A stretch of DNA of 64,000 nt from Lachnospiraceae bacterium (GCA_900770785.1 CAAGLJ010000101.1:35274-99273); one strand, 5' to 3'. Shown: positions 44,825-53,318, counted from the first letter of the stretch. Numbers and translations are program-made. The notes: generated by a model not told the origin, from the sequence alone.

Positions 44825-44846
44825 AAGTGCCTCCTTTTCTTATGTA

Positions 44847-46514
44847 TTATACGGCCAGGGTATTAATAATATGAGAAATCATCTCATTAATGGCGTTAAT
44901 ATAACGGCTGGATGCATTATAGGCATTCTGGAATTTAACCATCTGAGTCAATTCATCATCAGAGGATACACCGATAACCTGCTCTCTGGCACTGAAGGTG
45001 GCATTCACCGTAGCCTGCTGATTGAATACGATACTCCTGTACACCTTACCGGAGTTGGCAACCTGAGCCACAAGGTCACCGTAATAATCTTCAAAATTCG
45101 TCTTTTTCTTCACGTTGGGATTCAAAACGTTGGTTTCTGCCGTAAACTTTTCCTTCAATTTCTCTATTGTTTCATAATCTACGCTATCATCTGCCTTCGT
45201 AAAGCCCAGCATACCGGGGTTCTGCATAAGCTCTGCATTCATCTGCATATTCATAACGGAATAGGTGGAGGCATATACCGTTTCATCAGGAGTATTATAA
45301 TCCCAATCTCCTGCTCCATTGGCAGTAAAGCTGTCCGAACCGATTTTGGTGAAAATCTCAATAGGTCTTCCCTGGGGATCCCTCAAGTATGTACTGTCCG
45401 GATGTGGTCCTGCCGCATCAGCTGCCTCTCTCAGCACCTCATTCATGGCGGTACAGACGTTATGAATGAGCTGATCAAACTCTGCCTGTACGTTCATGAT
45501 TACTGACTGACTGATTGTATTATCGTATTTATCCTCTGCCAGATCCCGGTAATCTGCCTGATGATCGCCTCTCGCCAAAAGCATGGATTTCAGACTTCCT
45601 ATATCCGTATTCAAATCGGAGGAAATGACCATGTTCAGGTCAAATACTTCTGCCCCATCAATATTATATTCCTTCTTACCATTGGCATTAATGGTGTAGG
45701 TAGCGTTCATTATCCAGAAGGGAGTATAGAAACCGGTCTGCTCATCCCGGTCAAGTCCTATTTCATAGGCCATGTCTCCCTTGACCAGATCCACGCCCTC
45801 CAGCTGAACGCTGACTCTTCCGTTAATGTCTTCCTTATAGCTAATCTGAGCCATTCCTGCCAGTTCATCCAGAATGCGGTTACGCTCATCACGCAAATCG
45901 TTGGCTTCCTCAATTCCACCTACCTCCACGGTGGTAATGGCATCGTTCAAAGCCAGAATCTGCTTTGCATACAGATTAATGGTCTCCACCTTACTCTGAA
46001 TCTGATTATTCAGGTTCTGCTGATAGTCCACCAGTCCCTCATAGACCAGCTGTGCTTTCTCCAGAAACTGGGCGGAACGCTGTACTAAAAGCCCCTGCGC
46101 TACTGAGCTGCCGGGATCTTTGGACAGCTCCTGCACAGACTTCCATAATTCGGTTAAAGACTGTTGGAAGGTTTCCCCATGAAGTTCATCCAAAAGATAT
46201 TCAACTTCTTCCAGTGCAGCTGAGGAAACCTCATAAAAAGCACTTCGACCGGACTCCTTTCGATAAGTCTGGTCAAGGAAAAAATCTCTTACCTGTTTTA
46301 CCTTGGAATAATTGACGCCCAGCCCTATCTGCTGATTGGCTACGGCTTTGGGATTAACTGAAATTGTATTATAGAATCTTGTTCCCTGCTGCACCTGCTG
46401 ACGTACATACCCTTTGGTATCCGCATTGGTCATGTTGTGTGCAGTAGTATTCAATGCGTTCTGACTTGTCTGTAACCCTGAGTTACCAATGTATAAGCTT
46501 CCAAATAATGACAT
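44847..46514 (-). CDS. flgK: Flagellar hook-associated protein FlgK (copy 1)
   Basis: A 555-residue FlgK with FGSLYIGNSGLQTSQNALNTTAHNMTNADTKGYVRQQVQ at the N terminus and DDELTQMVKFQNAYNASSRYINAINEMISHIINTL at the C terminus. Compared with the downstream copy, the central part is shorter. Two full FlgK genes in tandem may form a composite hook-filament junction or be differently specialised. It is led by AGGAGA upstream of ATG. Confidence 0.93.
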   Translation of the reverse strand: MSLFGSLYIGNSGLQTSQNALNTTAHNMTNADTKGYVRQQVQQGTRFYNTISVNPKAVANQQIGLGVNYSKVKQVRDFFLDQTYRKESGRSAFYEVSSAALEEVEYLLDELHGETFQQSLTELWKSVQELSKDPGSSVAQGLLVQRSAQFLEKAQLVYEGLVDYQQNLNNQIQSKVETINLYAKQILALNDAITTVEVGGIEEANDLRDERNRILDELAGMAQISYKEDINGRVSVQLEGVDLVKGDMAYEIGLDRDEQTGFYTPFWIMNATYTINANGKKEYNIDGAEVFDLNMVISSDLNTDIGSLKSMLLARGDHQADYRDLAEDKYDNTISQSVIMNVQAEFDQLIHNVCTAMNEVLREAADAAGPHPDSTYLRDPQGRPIEIFTKIGSDSFTANGAGDWDYNTPDETVYASTYSVMNMQMNAELMQNPGMLGFTKADDSVDYETIEKLKEKFTAETNVLNPNVKKKTNFEDYYGDLVAQVANSGKVYRSIVFNQQATVNATFSAREQVIGVSSDDELTQMVKFQNAYNASSRYINAINEMISHIINTLAV

Positions 46515-46535
46515 AATTCACGTCTCCTAAAGATG

Positions 46536-47054
46536 TTATTGCTTTGTATCGAAGCTGCCCGCCCCGGTTCCGATAATACTTCCGGCATTATAGGCGCCTC
46601 TGTTGTAATTGGCGGTCTGTGGTGCTGACCTCATGGAATGAACCAGATTCAGATCGAACTCGACCATTTCCAGAGAACGCTGAATCAAATCCCGATTCTG
46701 TTCATTCACCCGGCTCATCTGTTCAATTACGGTCTTAAGCTCATCATGAGCTGCCGCCAGCTGATTCTGCTCCACAGGCCTCTGGTCCAACATACTGATA
46801 ATGTCTGCCAGCTTCAGCGTGTTAACATCCTTGTTCAATACGTTAGCAATATCCTTCGTCACCTCTGCTCTTCTGGCATCCAGGCGATTCAGTTTTGCAA
46901 TAACGATTTGTTCTTCATCCGTGATATGCTGTAAGCCTTCTAAATCTCCCTCTACAATGACGGGAGTCTTCTTCATGGATAATTCCAGCAGCCTGTTATA
47001 CTCGGCACTTTCTTCCTGCAATACTGAAATTAAGCTCTCCATTAAACTGGCCAC
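46536..47054 (-). CDS. flgN: FlgN-type flagellar chaperone
   Basis: A 172-residue helical protein: LMESLISVLQEESAEYNRLLELSMKKTPVIVEGDLEGLQHITDEEQIVIAKLNRL is the FlgN pattern. It chaperones FlgK and FlgL for export. The start is GTG with AGGAGG eight bases upstream. Upstream of it lies the structured element at 47085-47231, inside the flgM-flgN intergenic part. Confidence 0.93.
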   Translation of the reverse strand: MASLMESLISVLQEESAEYNRLLELSMKKTPVIVEGDLEGLQHITDEEQIVIAKLNRLDARRAEVTKDIANVLNKDVNTLKLADIISMLDQRPVEQNQLAAAHDELKTVIEQMSRVNEQNRDLIQRSLEMVEFDLNLVHSMRSAPQTANYNRGAYNAGSIIGTGAGSFDTKQ

Positions 47055-47084
47055 TGAAATTACCTCCTGATTAATCTAAATCTG

Positions 47085-47231
47085 TTGTAACTATTCAGAA
47101 CCACATTCGCAAAACCGCTGCTTGGCAGCTTTTCTTTTGCTCATGTGGTTACTTCGCCATATAAATTTACCATTCTGTTTGAATGCAAGCATTCACAGAA
47201 TGTAAATTTGCATGGCTCTGAATAGTTACAA
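47085..47231 (-). repeat. 147-bp foldable element with a three-way junction
   Basis: An outer stem (47085-47103 with 47213-47231, 19 bp, one mismatch that is a G-U pair in the minus-strand RNA) encloses two hairpins. Hairpin A (47100-47150) has AACCACAT/ATGTGGTT plus GCAAAA/TTTTGC and an apical GCTGC-TTG-GCAGC. Hairpin B (47156-47216) has GCCAT/ATGGC, AAATTTA/TAAATTT, CATTCTGT/ACAGAATG and GAATGC/GCATTC. It lies between flgM and flgN on the transcribed strand. It looks like a MITE-type or REP-like repeat, or a processed RNA; which one is not decided here. Confidence 0.75.
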
Positions 47232-47249
47232 TCTGTTAAAGGATTGGCC

Positions 47250-47537
47250 TTAAAAGCTACCCACATTCAATTCATTATACTTTTGAAAAAGGTGGGCTGC
47301 AAATGCATCCACTCCTACCTGGTAGGTGCCTGCTTCTATCTGAGCCTTTAAAGAAGCCACTGCCTCTTCTCTTACGTCCGGCGTACCGTTAATTGCCTGC
47401 TTTGCAGCCTGAATATCCTTTCCTGTGCTGCTGATCTGTAAGCGGTCCTGATAATCGGCCTTCTGTCCTGCCTGCATCTTACAGGTCTGTCTGGTGCCGT
47501 ATACCTTCTGCACCTGCTGATAAGCATCTATACGCAT
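47250..47537 (-). CDS. flgM: Anti-sigma-28 factor FlgM
   Basis: A 95-residue protein. The C-terminal half (REEAVASLKAQIEAGTYQVGVDAFAAHLFQKYNEL) is the FlgM sigma-binding helix pair; the N-terminal half is hydrophilic. FlgM holds sigma-28 until hook completion and is then exported. ATG 47537 has GAGGAGG upstream. It is first in an operon behind a sigma-28 promoter, giving negative feedback. Confidence 0.93.
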   Translation of the reverse strand: MRIDAYQQVQKVYGTRQTCKMQAGQKADYQDRLQISSTGKDIQAAKQAINGTPDVREEAVASLKAQIEAGTYQVGVDAFAAHLFQKYNELNVGSF

Positions 47538-47590
47538 AAACTTCCTCCTCACTATGGAAAATCAGTTTCTATTAACTTTCCTTACTATGT

Positions 47591-47617
47591 TTATCGGATA
47601 CTTGAAAGGAAACTTTA
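47591..47617 (-). promoter_or_regulatory. Sigma-28 promoter of the flgM operon
   Basis: On the minus strand TAAA (47614-47617), 15 bases, TCCGATAA (47591-47598). It matches TAAA-N15-GCCGATAA in all but the first -10 base. It lies about 55 bases before the flgM start codon. Confidence 0.8.
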
Positions 47618-47662
47618 GACCTATTTTCAATTCCGGTATTGGACAAGTGAAGCCCTGAAGCC

Positions 47663-47695
47663 AAAAAAGGGCGGTAGGTTTTCCTACCGTCCCTT
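47663..47695 (-). terminator. Terminator of the chemoreceptor gene
   Basis: GGGCGGTAGG and CCTACCGTCCC form a strong stem around a TTTT loop, followed on the minus strand by a T6 run. It follows the chemoreceptor stop by 12 bases. Confidence 0.9.
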
Positions 47696-47707
47696 TCCTC
47701 TTTATTC

Positions 47708-49420
47708 TTAATGCTCATCACTGACCCTGAACTGAGATACCAGCTCATCCAGCATACTTGCCTGACTGCTCATCTGTTCACTGGCTGCTGCACACTCTTC
47801 ACTGGTAGCTGAGTTGGTCTGTACTACATCATTAATATGTTCCACACCTGCATTAATCTGCTTGAAGGCTTCGGTCTGGGCCTCAAGGGCTTCTGCCACC
47901 CTGCCAACCTCCACAGTTACCACCTTGGTGCTTTCTGCCACCGCTTCCAGCTGCTGTGCGGTTTCATTGGCAATCACCATACCCTTTGCCACTGCCTCTA
48001 CAGAGGATTCAATCAGGATATTGGATTCCTTCGCTGCCTCAGCACTCTGGGCCGCCAGTACGGATACCTGATCCGCCACTACTGCAAAGCCTCTTCCCGC
48101 CTCACCTGCTCTGGCAGCCTCAATGGAGGCATTCAATGCCAGCAGATTGGTCTGGGAGGCAATATTGTTAATCGTATCAATGATGGTACTGATCTGTCTG
48201 GAGGTCTGATCGATTTCATTCATGGACTGTACCATTTCCCGCATCTTCTCATTACTGTTTAGAATAGCCTCACTGGCCTGACCAACCTCCTTGCTGATGA
48301 CCTTGGCATTCTCCGCATTCTCGCTGACCTGCCCGGAGATGGTTTCAATGGTTGCCACCAGCTCCTGGGTAATGCTTGCCTGATCCGTCGCTCCCTGAGC
48401 CAGCTCTGTTGCACTCTCGGATACCTGTTCAGCACCGCTGTCCACCTGATTAGCCGCAGACTGAATGCCATGTACGGTTTCTGCCATATTCTTTTCAAAC
48501 TCCTTGAAGGAGTGCAGAATTTTTACGAAATCACCCAGCCATTCGCTCTGGGGCTGCACCACAAAATCTCCCTGGCAGAACTTCTCCATGTGGTTGGAAA
48601 TATCATCCACATAGGAACGCAGAGTGGAGATTGCAGACTCCATGCTCTGAGCCATAGAGCCGATTTCATCATCTGACCGATAGCTGATCTGAATATGTAA
48701 ATTACCCTTGGACAGCTCTCTGGATGCGTTTTCCACCTCGCTTAAGGGTTCTGTGATAGACCTGATGATTCTGTCGCCTATACGTCTTGCCACAATTACC
48801 GCAACAACAATCAACGCCACAACGGTGACCACCGCAATGTAGTACATCATGGATGCTTTCAGTTCGGCTTTTACCAGCATCTCATCGGTATCTGCATCCA
48901 GCTTCGTACCAAGAGTAACCACCTCATTCAGAGCAGGTATACATTCCTCCAGAATCTGCTGCTTGGCTACATCCCGTTTTCCGGCTTCAATATTGTCCAT
49001 GATCCTGTAGCCGATTTCCCCCCAGTTGCTCAGCTTGCTTTCATACTGCTGATATAAATCCTGACTGATTACTTCGGTCTTCTCCAACAGATCCAGCTGC
49101 TCACCTATGCTGCTTATTCTGGACTCTACTTCACTTCTGTATGCGGCATAGGTTCCGGAATCCTCGGTAATAAACATCTCACGGATATTTCTGGCAGCAA
49201 TATTCAACTCAATCCGGGCTGTCTTGACTGCAGAATCTGCTGCATTTACTCCTTCCACAAAGTTCTCCAGACTGTTGCGCAGTGATGCCAGGCAGATTAT
49301 GCTCACAATACCGGAGATAATCATCATGCCGATTACGGTCAGATAACCTTTGTTCAGCCTTGCCCCTATACTTCCCTCATTCTTCTTTGCTTTTTGCCGT
49401 ACTTCTTTAGCCATAGTCAT
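47708..49420 (-). CDS. Methyl-accepting chemotaxis protein
   Basis: A 570-residue chemoreceptor: TM1 (about 30-50), a periplasmic-type four-helix sensor (about 50-185) with no recognisable cache domain, TM2 ([22 protein letters not shown]), a HAMP domain and a long cytoplasmic signalling domain whose hairpin tip is [35 protein letters not shown]. It relays attractant or repellent signals to CheA. The ligand cannot be read. The M1 ATG is four bases from GGAG; M3 is an alternative. It has a consensus promoter. Confidence 0.95.
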   Translation of the reverse strand: MTMAKEVRQKAKKNEGSIGARLNKGYLTVIGMMIISGIVSIICLASLRNSLENFVEGVNAADSAVKTARIELNIAARNIREMFITEDSGTYAAYRSEVESRISSIGEQLDLLEKTEVISQDLYQQYESKLSNWGEIGYRIMDNIEAGKRDVAKQQILEECIPALNEVVTLGTKLDADTDEMLVKAELKASMMYYIAVVTVVALIVVAVIVARRIGDRIIRSITEPLSEVENASRELSKGNLHIQISYRSDDEIGSMAQSMESAISTLRSYVDDISNHMEKFCQGDFVVQPQSEWLGDFVKILHSFKEFEKNMAETVHGIQSAANQVDSGAEQVSESATELAQGATDQASITQELVATIETISGQVSENAENAKVISKEVGQASEAILNSNEKMREMVQSMNEIDQTSRQISTIIDTINNIASQTNLLALNASIEAARAGEAGRGFAVVADQVSVLAAQSAEAAKESNILIESSVEAVAKGMVIANETAQQLEAVAESTKVVTVEVGRVAEALEAQTEAFKQINAGVEHINDVVQTNSATSEECAAASEQMSSQASMLDELVSQFRVSDEH

Positions 49421-49505
49421 TCCGCTCCTTCTTCCTTCGTATCGTATACCGAATAAATCGGGCGATAAATCTGTCTTAATCCGGTCTTTTCACCGCCGAT
49501 TTATA

Positions 49506-49534
49506 ATTATAAGATTTTTCCCCCCCTTTGTCAA
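49506..49534 (-). promoter_or_regulatory. Consensus sigma-A promoter of the chemoreceptor gene
   Basis: TTGACA (49529-49534) and TATAAT (49506-49511) on the minus strand, 17 bp apart, a perfect match. The start codon is about 85 bases further on, leaving a leader that contains a 9-bp stem (49455-49464 with 49494-49502). Confidence 0.85.
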
Positions 49535-49655
49535 CGAAAGTTCACATAATTTAAGGCCTTTTTACACTTCTATTCGCTATTGCTTTACAACAAAAAAGTC
49601 CTGTTTTGAATTCTTCTTTAATTTATGTACTTTTCTCTGTTTTTCAGGTCACGCT

Positions 49656-50660
49656 TTATTTCCAGTAAAGCTTTTTCTGCTGTTCATCCAGATTCTTTAC
49701 GAAATTGGCCTTATGCTCTATAAAAGCCTCCAGCTGGCTCAGCACATGGTAAAGCATGGCCCTGTTTTCAAATTCCTCATAGCTGGCCGGCAGAGGCTGC
49801 TGCCGTATTTCTCCCAGCATTTCCTGCAGCTTATCCATCTGCTCCTGGGGACAGTTCTTTTCCACAATAAACTCTTTTAAATAAAGCATATAGTCGGCAA
49901 CCAGCTCTGCCTGTACCGGCATATGGCGCATACGCTTCATCTCCGTATGCAGACTGTAAAATTCCATGCACTGCTCCAGCCGCATTTCAAAATAATCCAG
50001 ATAGTAGCCGCTGTGGGAATGGAAGGTATTCCCCTCATACTCGTAGGCATCCAGAATATAGTCCTTAATATCACTTTCCAGCCGTTCCAAATCCTCCCAT
50101 ACATCCCAGCTGTCCTCCTGTTTGCGAAGATATCCGGCCATTTCCATTATAATCTTCTGCAGCCTTTCCTCTACTGTACGCATATGCTGAATAATCGACA
50201 TTTTGTGGTTTCGGTTATGGCGGAAAAAATTTACCACAAAGGCCACTGTAATCCCAATCAAAACCAGCAAAAATTCGTTCAGGATAAATCCCGGACTAAA
50301 GTCCCTCGAGGAAAGAAAGTGGGTACCGATTACCGCATTCACTGAAAGGGTGCTGCGCCAGTCCATGGATTCATTAATCAATACCAGAATAAAAATGTAG
50401 ATACAGTACAAAAGCCAGGGATTAACCGGCAGCTGAAACAGAATGACCGCCAGAACAATGGCGATAACAAAGGTCAGTATCCGGGCCCAGGACAGCCGCA
50501 GTGTCTCCCATTTGGTCGATACAATCGTCAGCAGCGCGATAATGCCTGCGGAACCGGCATTCTGCAAATTCAGTATGGTGGCAATAGCCAGGGCAGTACT
50601 GCTTCCTATTCCGATTTTCAGTGCCAGAATAAATGCTTTTTTTCCTATTCGTTTTTTCAA
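49656..50660 (-). CDS. Aromatic acid exporter (ArAE/FUSC) family membrane protein
   Basis: A 334-residue protein. Four to five N-terminal membrane segments (LKIGIGSSTALAIATIL, GSAGIIALLTIVSTKWETLRLSWARI, FVIAIVLAVILF, LNEFLLVLIGITVAFVVNFF) match the DUF939/ArAE_1 family, followed by a helical cytoplasmic C-terminal domain (ArAE_1_C-like) of about 180 residues. Substrates are unproven. The start is TTG behind GGAGG. It is a single gene. Confidence 0.88.
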   Translation of the reverse strand: MKKRIGKKAFILALKIGIGSSTALAIATILNLQNAGSAGIIALLTIVSTKWETLRLSWARILTFVIAIVLAVILFQLPVNPWLLYCIYIFILVLINESMDWRSTLSVNAVIGTHFLSSRDFSPGFILNEFLLVLIGITVAFVVNFFRHNRNHKMSIIQHMRTVEERLQKIIMEMAGYLRKQEDSWDVWEDLERLESDIKDYILDAYEYEGNTFHSHSGYYLDYFEMRLEQCMEFYSLHTEMKRMRHMPVQAELVADYMLYLKEFIVEKNCPQEQMDKLQEMLGEIRQQPLPASYEEFENRAMLYHVLSQLEAFIEHKANFVKNLDEQQKKLYWK

Positions 50661-50762
50661 AGGCAGGTCCTCCTTATGGATCTGTTTTCTTTTTCTATAT
50701 TTATTTTATAGAAAACCCTGATAAAGAGCAAGTAAAAAACAGAACCTTCCAAAAGATTTCGG

Positions 50763-50778
50763 AAAACCTGCGGGTTTT
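50763..50778 (-). terminator. Weak terminator after the phosphoribosyltransferase-like gene
   Basis: AAAACC and GGTTTT with a 4-base loop (50763-50778) lie just after the stop of the gene at 50784; only six pairs, so the call is tentative. Confidence 0.35.
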
Positions 50779-50783
50779 GACAC

Positions 50784-51425
50784 CTATTCAATCCGGGAAT
50801 AGCCAAAGGCATTGGCAAAGGCATCGATAGGCTGATTATTTTTACACAGGCTGCAGCCCTCCGGGTCATAGGCTTTATAATCCGGCAAATCAGCAATCGT
50901 AAACAGGGAACGGATTGGAATGCCCATCATACTGTTGGCTGCACTGAACACCGCACTGATTCCGCTGATGGATGCCCCATAATAGCGCAGTGCCTGGGTG
51001 GCTTTTACGATGGTCTGCCCTGTAGTAGCCGAAGCCAGCAAAAGAAGAACATTTTTCCCTTTAATCATGGGCAGGAAATTCTCCCTGAAAACCAGCTGTC
51101 CCGTACTCACAAATTCTGGTGTGATGATGTAGATGGTTTTATGGGCGTTCATGGAATAAATACCCGCCCTGGTCAGTTCGTCTGCCAAAAAAGCACCAAT
51201 AATTTCGCAGCCGTCTATGCACACGATGGTGTCCACAATGGTACTTACAGCTATCTGTGCGCTCAGCTCCCTTGCCGCTGCCGAGGCTTCACTCAGTCTG
51301 GTTTTCAGCGTGGTCATATCCAGATAATAGTTTACATGGGAGTTGGGTGTAACAAAATGACCGGGAATGGCCTTCAGTATAACGTTGGGATGCTGCTTTG
51401 AGCTGATTTTAATCATATCCTGCAT
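50784..51425 (-). CDS. Phosphoribosyltransferase-like protein with altered PRPP loop
   Basis: A 213-residue protein of the orotate phosphoribosyltransferase type. The VVDTIVCIDGCEIIGAFLADELTRAG core and the loop VLLLLASATTGQT are seen. In active enzymes this loop reads like VLIVDDVxTTG; here the acidic pair is replaced by LAS, so PRPP/Mg binding may be lost or changed. A CSLC pair near the C terminus could bind metal. It may be a regulatory or ligand-binding member of the fold. It has its own promoter and a palindrome in the leader, and is divergent from the next gene. Confidence 0.7.
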   Translation of the reverse strand: MQDMIKISSKQHPNVILKAIPGHFVTPNSHVNYYLDMTTLKTRLSEASAAARELSAQIAVSTIVDTIVCIDGCEIIGAFLADELTRAGIYSMNAHKTIYIITPEFVSTGQLVFRENFLPMIKGKNVLLLLASATTGQTIVKATQALRYYGASISGISAVFSAANSMMGIPIRSLFTIADLPDYKAYDPEGCSLCKNNQPIDAFANAFGYSRIE

Positions 51426-51454
51426 ATATTCTTCCTCCTTTGTTCAAAACCATA

Positions 51455-51469
51455 AATTGTCCGACAATT
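51455..51469. promoter_or_regulatory. Palindrome in the leader of the phosphoribosyltransferase-like gene
   Basis: AATTGTC-C-GACAATT, a 7-1-7 dyad lying between the promoter and the AGGAGG site. It could be an operator or an RNA hairpin. Confidence 0.4.
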
Positions 51470-51480
51470 ATCTTTCTTTT

Positions 51481-51509
51481 ATTTTAAAACATAATACAAT
51501 TTAATTCAA
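51481..51509 (-). promoter_or_regulatory. Promoter of the phosphoribosyltransferase-like gene
   Basis: TTGAAT (51504-51509) and TAAAAT (51481-51486) on the minus strand with 17-bp spacing. Confidence 0.55.
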
Positions 51510-51561
51510 TCCCTTAATTTTCTTATTTTTTTGGACAAATCCTTTTTTTTGTCCCTTGTTT

Positions 51562-51589
51562 TTGACCATATTTATTATTAGGATAATAT
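51562..51589 (+). promoter_or_regulatory. Promoter of the gene at 51629
   Basis: TTGACC (51562-51567) and TAATAT (51584-51589) with 16-bp spacing, about 40 bases before the start codon. Confidence 0.55.
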
Positions 51590-51628
51590 GGACAGCAACA
51601 AATATACCAGAGAGAAGGAACACTCAGC

Positions 51629-52660
51629 ATGAACGAGAAAATTGCCCGTATTTTAGTGGAAACTGCGGTCCGCAAAACCATCCGGGATATTCAGCAGGAT
51701 CCCCGGCGGAGTATGCGCAATCTAATGGATATGGCTCTGAATTTTGCCGGCGGCCGTTTTCAGCAGCGTTTTTTTGAAAAGGCCCGGCAGATGCTTGACC
51801 GGGAGGACAGTGCTTATTATGCCCTGGTGGAAGATATGGTAAAAACCGTCAGCACTGAACGGCTGGTCACCTTCGGGATGAATGTGGGCTACAATGGCTG
51901 TACTGCCGGAGCCAAAACCATACGCCAAATTGAGGAAGCAGAAGGCTTTAACATTCCCTTTTGCCTTTCCATAGTGCTGGATGAAGAAATTTTTTTACAG
52001 AAGAAGGATACCTACATCCGTTTAATTCAGGAGGGACAGGCTCTGGGAATCTATATCTGGCAGCTGCACATTCCCAAATTGAATCCGGAAATCCTGGAAT
52101 TTATTTCCCATTTCCCTGATTCAGCCTTCCTCCTTTTTTGTCTGCCGGATTCTCTTACTCCTCAGCTTCTTGCCCGGAGTAAAACCTTAAACAACCTGAT
52201 GTTAGCCTGTATATACCGGGAAGAAACCAGAGCTTCCTGCGAAAAAATCTGCCCCCTTCTCAGACAGCAGGGTTATCTTTATGGTCTGTATCTTCCCTAT
52301 GATGCCAAGTGGGAGGATCGAATCAAAGACCATGCTTTAGGAGAAGCCGTCACCAGTCTCAGACCCTCCTTCACCTTTTTTGCTCCTGACGGTTCCCTGG
52401 CAGCCGAAATACAAAACAGTGTCTATTCCTTTGTGCAGGAGCTTCGCAGCAATCAGGAGTATCCTACTGTTTTTATGGAGCTTTTAAAGGATAACCAGCA
52501 GATTGACAGCATTATTTCTTCCGAAGGCTGCAGCGGAGGCTTTCTTCCCTCAGGACAGCTTTTTTCCCTGGATGGGCATACTGTTGCCCCCCAAACCAAC
52601 CTTTTTTACCATTCCTTAAAGGACATATTAAAATTAGCCTTTCCCAAAGGAAAAGGCTAA
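51629..52660 (+). CDS. Unknown protein, possibly degenerate radical-SAM-like
   Basis: A 343-residue soluble protein. I do not recognise it with certainty. After a helical N-terminal 80 residues (MNEKIARILVETAVRKTIRDI), alternating beta-alpha segments (LVTFGMNVGYNGCTAG, FCLSIVLDEEIF, IYIWQLHIPKLNPE, FLLFCLPDSL, YLYGLYLPYDAK) suggest a TIM-barrel-like fold, as in radical SAM proteins, but no CxxxCxxC is present. The C-terminal GCSGGFLPSGQLFSLDGH resembles the strand after a SPASM-type domain. It is divergent from the phosphoribosyltransferase-like gene. Its start has AAGGA ten bases upstream. Confidence 0.6.
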   Translation: MNEKIARILVETAVRKTIRDIQQDPRRSMRNLMDMALNFAGGRFQQRFFEKARQMLDREDSAYYALVEDMVKTVSTERLVTFGMNVGYNGCTAGAKTIRQIEEAEGFNIPFCLSIVLDEEIFLQKKDTYIRLIQEGQALGIYIWQLHIPKLNPEILEFISHFPDSAFLLFCLPDSLTPQLLARSKTLNNLMLACIYREETRASCEKICPLLRQQGYLYGLYLPYDAKWEDRIKDHALGEAVTSLRPSFTFFAPDGSLAAEIQNSVYSFVQELRSNQEYPTVFMELLKDNQQIDSIISSEGCSGGFLPSGQLFSLDGHTVAPQTNLFYHSLKDILKLAFPKGKG

Positions 52661-52661
52661 T
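52634..52661. terminator. Bidirectional hairpin overlapping two stop codons
   Basis: ATTAGCCTTT (52634-52643) and AAAGGCTAAT (52652-52661) form a 10-bp perfect stem. It contains the TAA of the plus-strand gene and, on the other strand, the TAG of the TetR gene. Confidence 0.6.
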
Positions 52662-53181
52662 CAGAAGCAAAACTTCGCATACAGTTTTTCATCAGCTCCA
52701 GCAGCCTTGCGGGCTGCTGGGGTTCTTTTTCCAATAACCACCGTTCAATGGCACAGATGTAGGCATCAGTGAAAAAGGTAACATAAAATTCCAGAGTATC
52801 TCTTTCCTGAATATCCCCTTCCAGGTAGGTGTACAAAGTAGGATGGAGATAGTCCCGGAAGTGTTCCCGGAAGGAATTCTGCCCCTCCATTTGCAGGGCT
52901 TTACGATAAAAAGTACGATTTTCATAAAAATATGTACAGAGATCCTGCAAAAGCTCCCAGGCTGAGCGATACTCCTTTTTACTGACAATGGAGATAAATT
53001 CAATGTCATAAATCCAGTTCACCAGATCATATTTGTCCCGAAAGTGGTAGTAAAAGCTCTTCCGGTTCATCTCACATCGGTCACAGATATCTCCTATGCT
53101 GATTTTGTCGAAGGACTTTTCCGCCATCAGCTCCTTAAGAGCTGCTGCCAGGGCTCTCTTGGTTATATTGGAATCGGCCAA
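52657..53181 (-). CDS. TetR/AcrR-family regulator
   Basis: A 174-residue protein. The N-terminal helix-turn-helix is ITKRALAAALKELMAEKSFDKISIGDICDRCEMNRKSFYYHFRDKYDLVNWIYDIEF, a clear TetR domain. The C-terminal part is of the short DhaS-type (LLQDLCTYFYENRTFYRKALQ). The start is TTG at 53181 with AGGAGG eight bases upstream; the open frame runs further up but lacks a start site. It is divergent from the P-type ATPase, which it probably controls, via the inverted repeats between them. Confidence 0.88.
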   Translation of the reverse strand: MADSNITKRALAAALKELMAEKSFDKISIGDICDRCEMNRKSFYYHFRDKYDLVNWIYDIEFISIVSKKEYRSAWELLQDLCTYFYENRTFYRKALQMEGQNSFREHFRDYLHPTLYTYLEGDIQERDTLEFYVTFFTDAYICAIERWLLEKEPQQPARLLELMKNCMRSFASD

Positions 53182-53251
53182 GGTTTTTCCCTCCTTAACA
53201 CCGAAATTATACCACAAGAGGGGTATTATCTCAAGAAAATCCCATTTTGTC

Positions 53252-53279
53252 TTTGGACATTTAAGGGTCTGTGTCCAAA
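53252..53279. promoter_or_regulatory. Inverted repeat, possible TetR operator
   Basis: TTTGGACA (53252-53259) and TGTCCAAA (53272-53279) are perfect inverted half-sites separated by 12 bases, in the gap between the TetR gene and the ATPase gene. Confidence 0.45.
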
Positions 53280-53318
53280 AAAGTAATATTTTTTCAGAAA
53301 CGGGGAAAAATAGGACAA

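Noticed and set aside
47085..47231. A simple Rho-independent terminator after flgM
   Set aside because: There is no T run after the outer stem, the structure is far larger than needed, and flgN lacks its own recognisable promoter.
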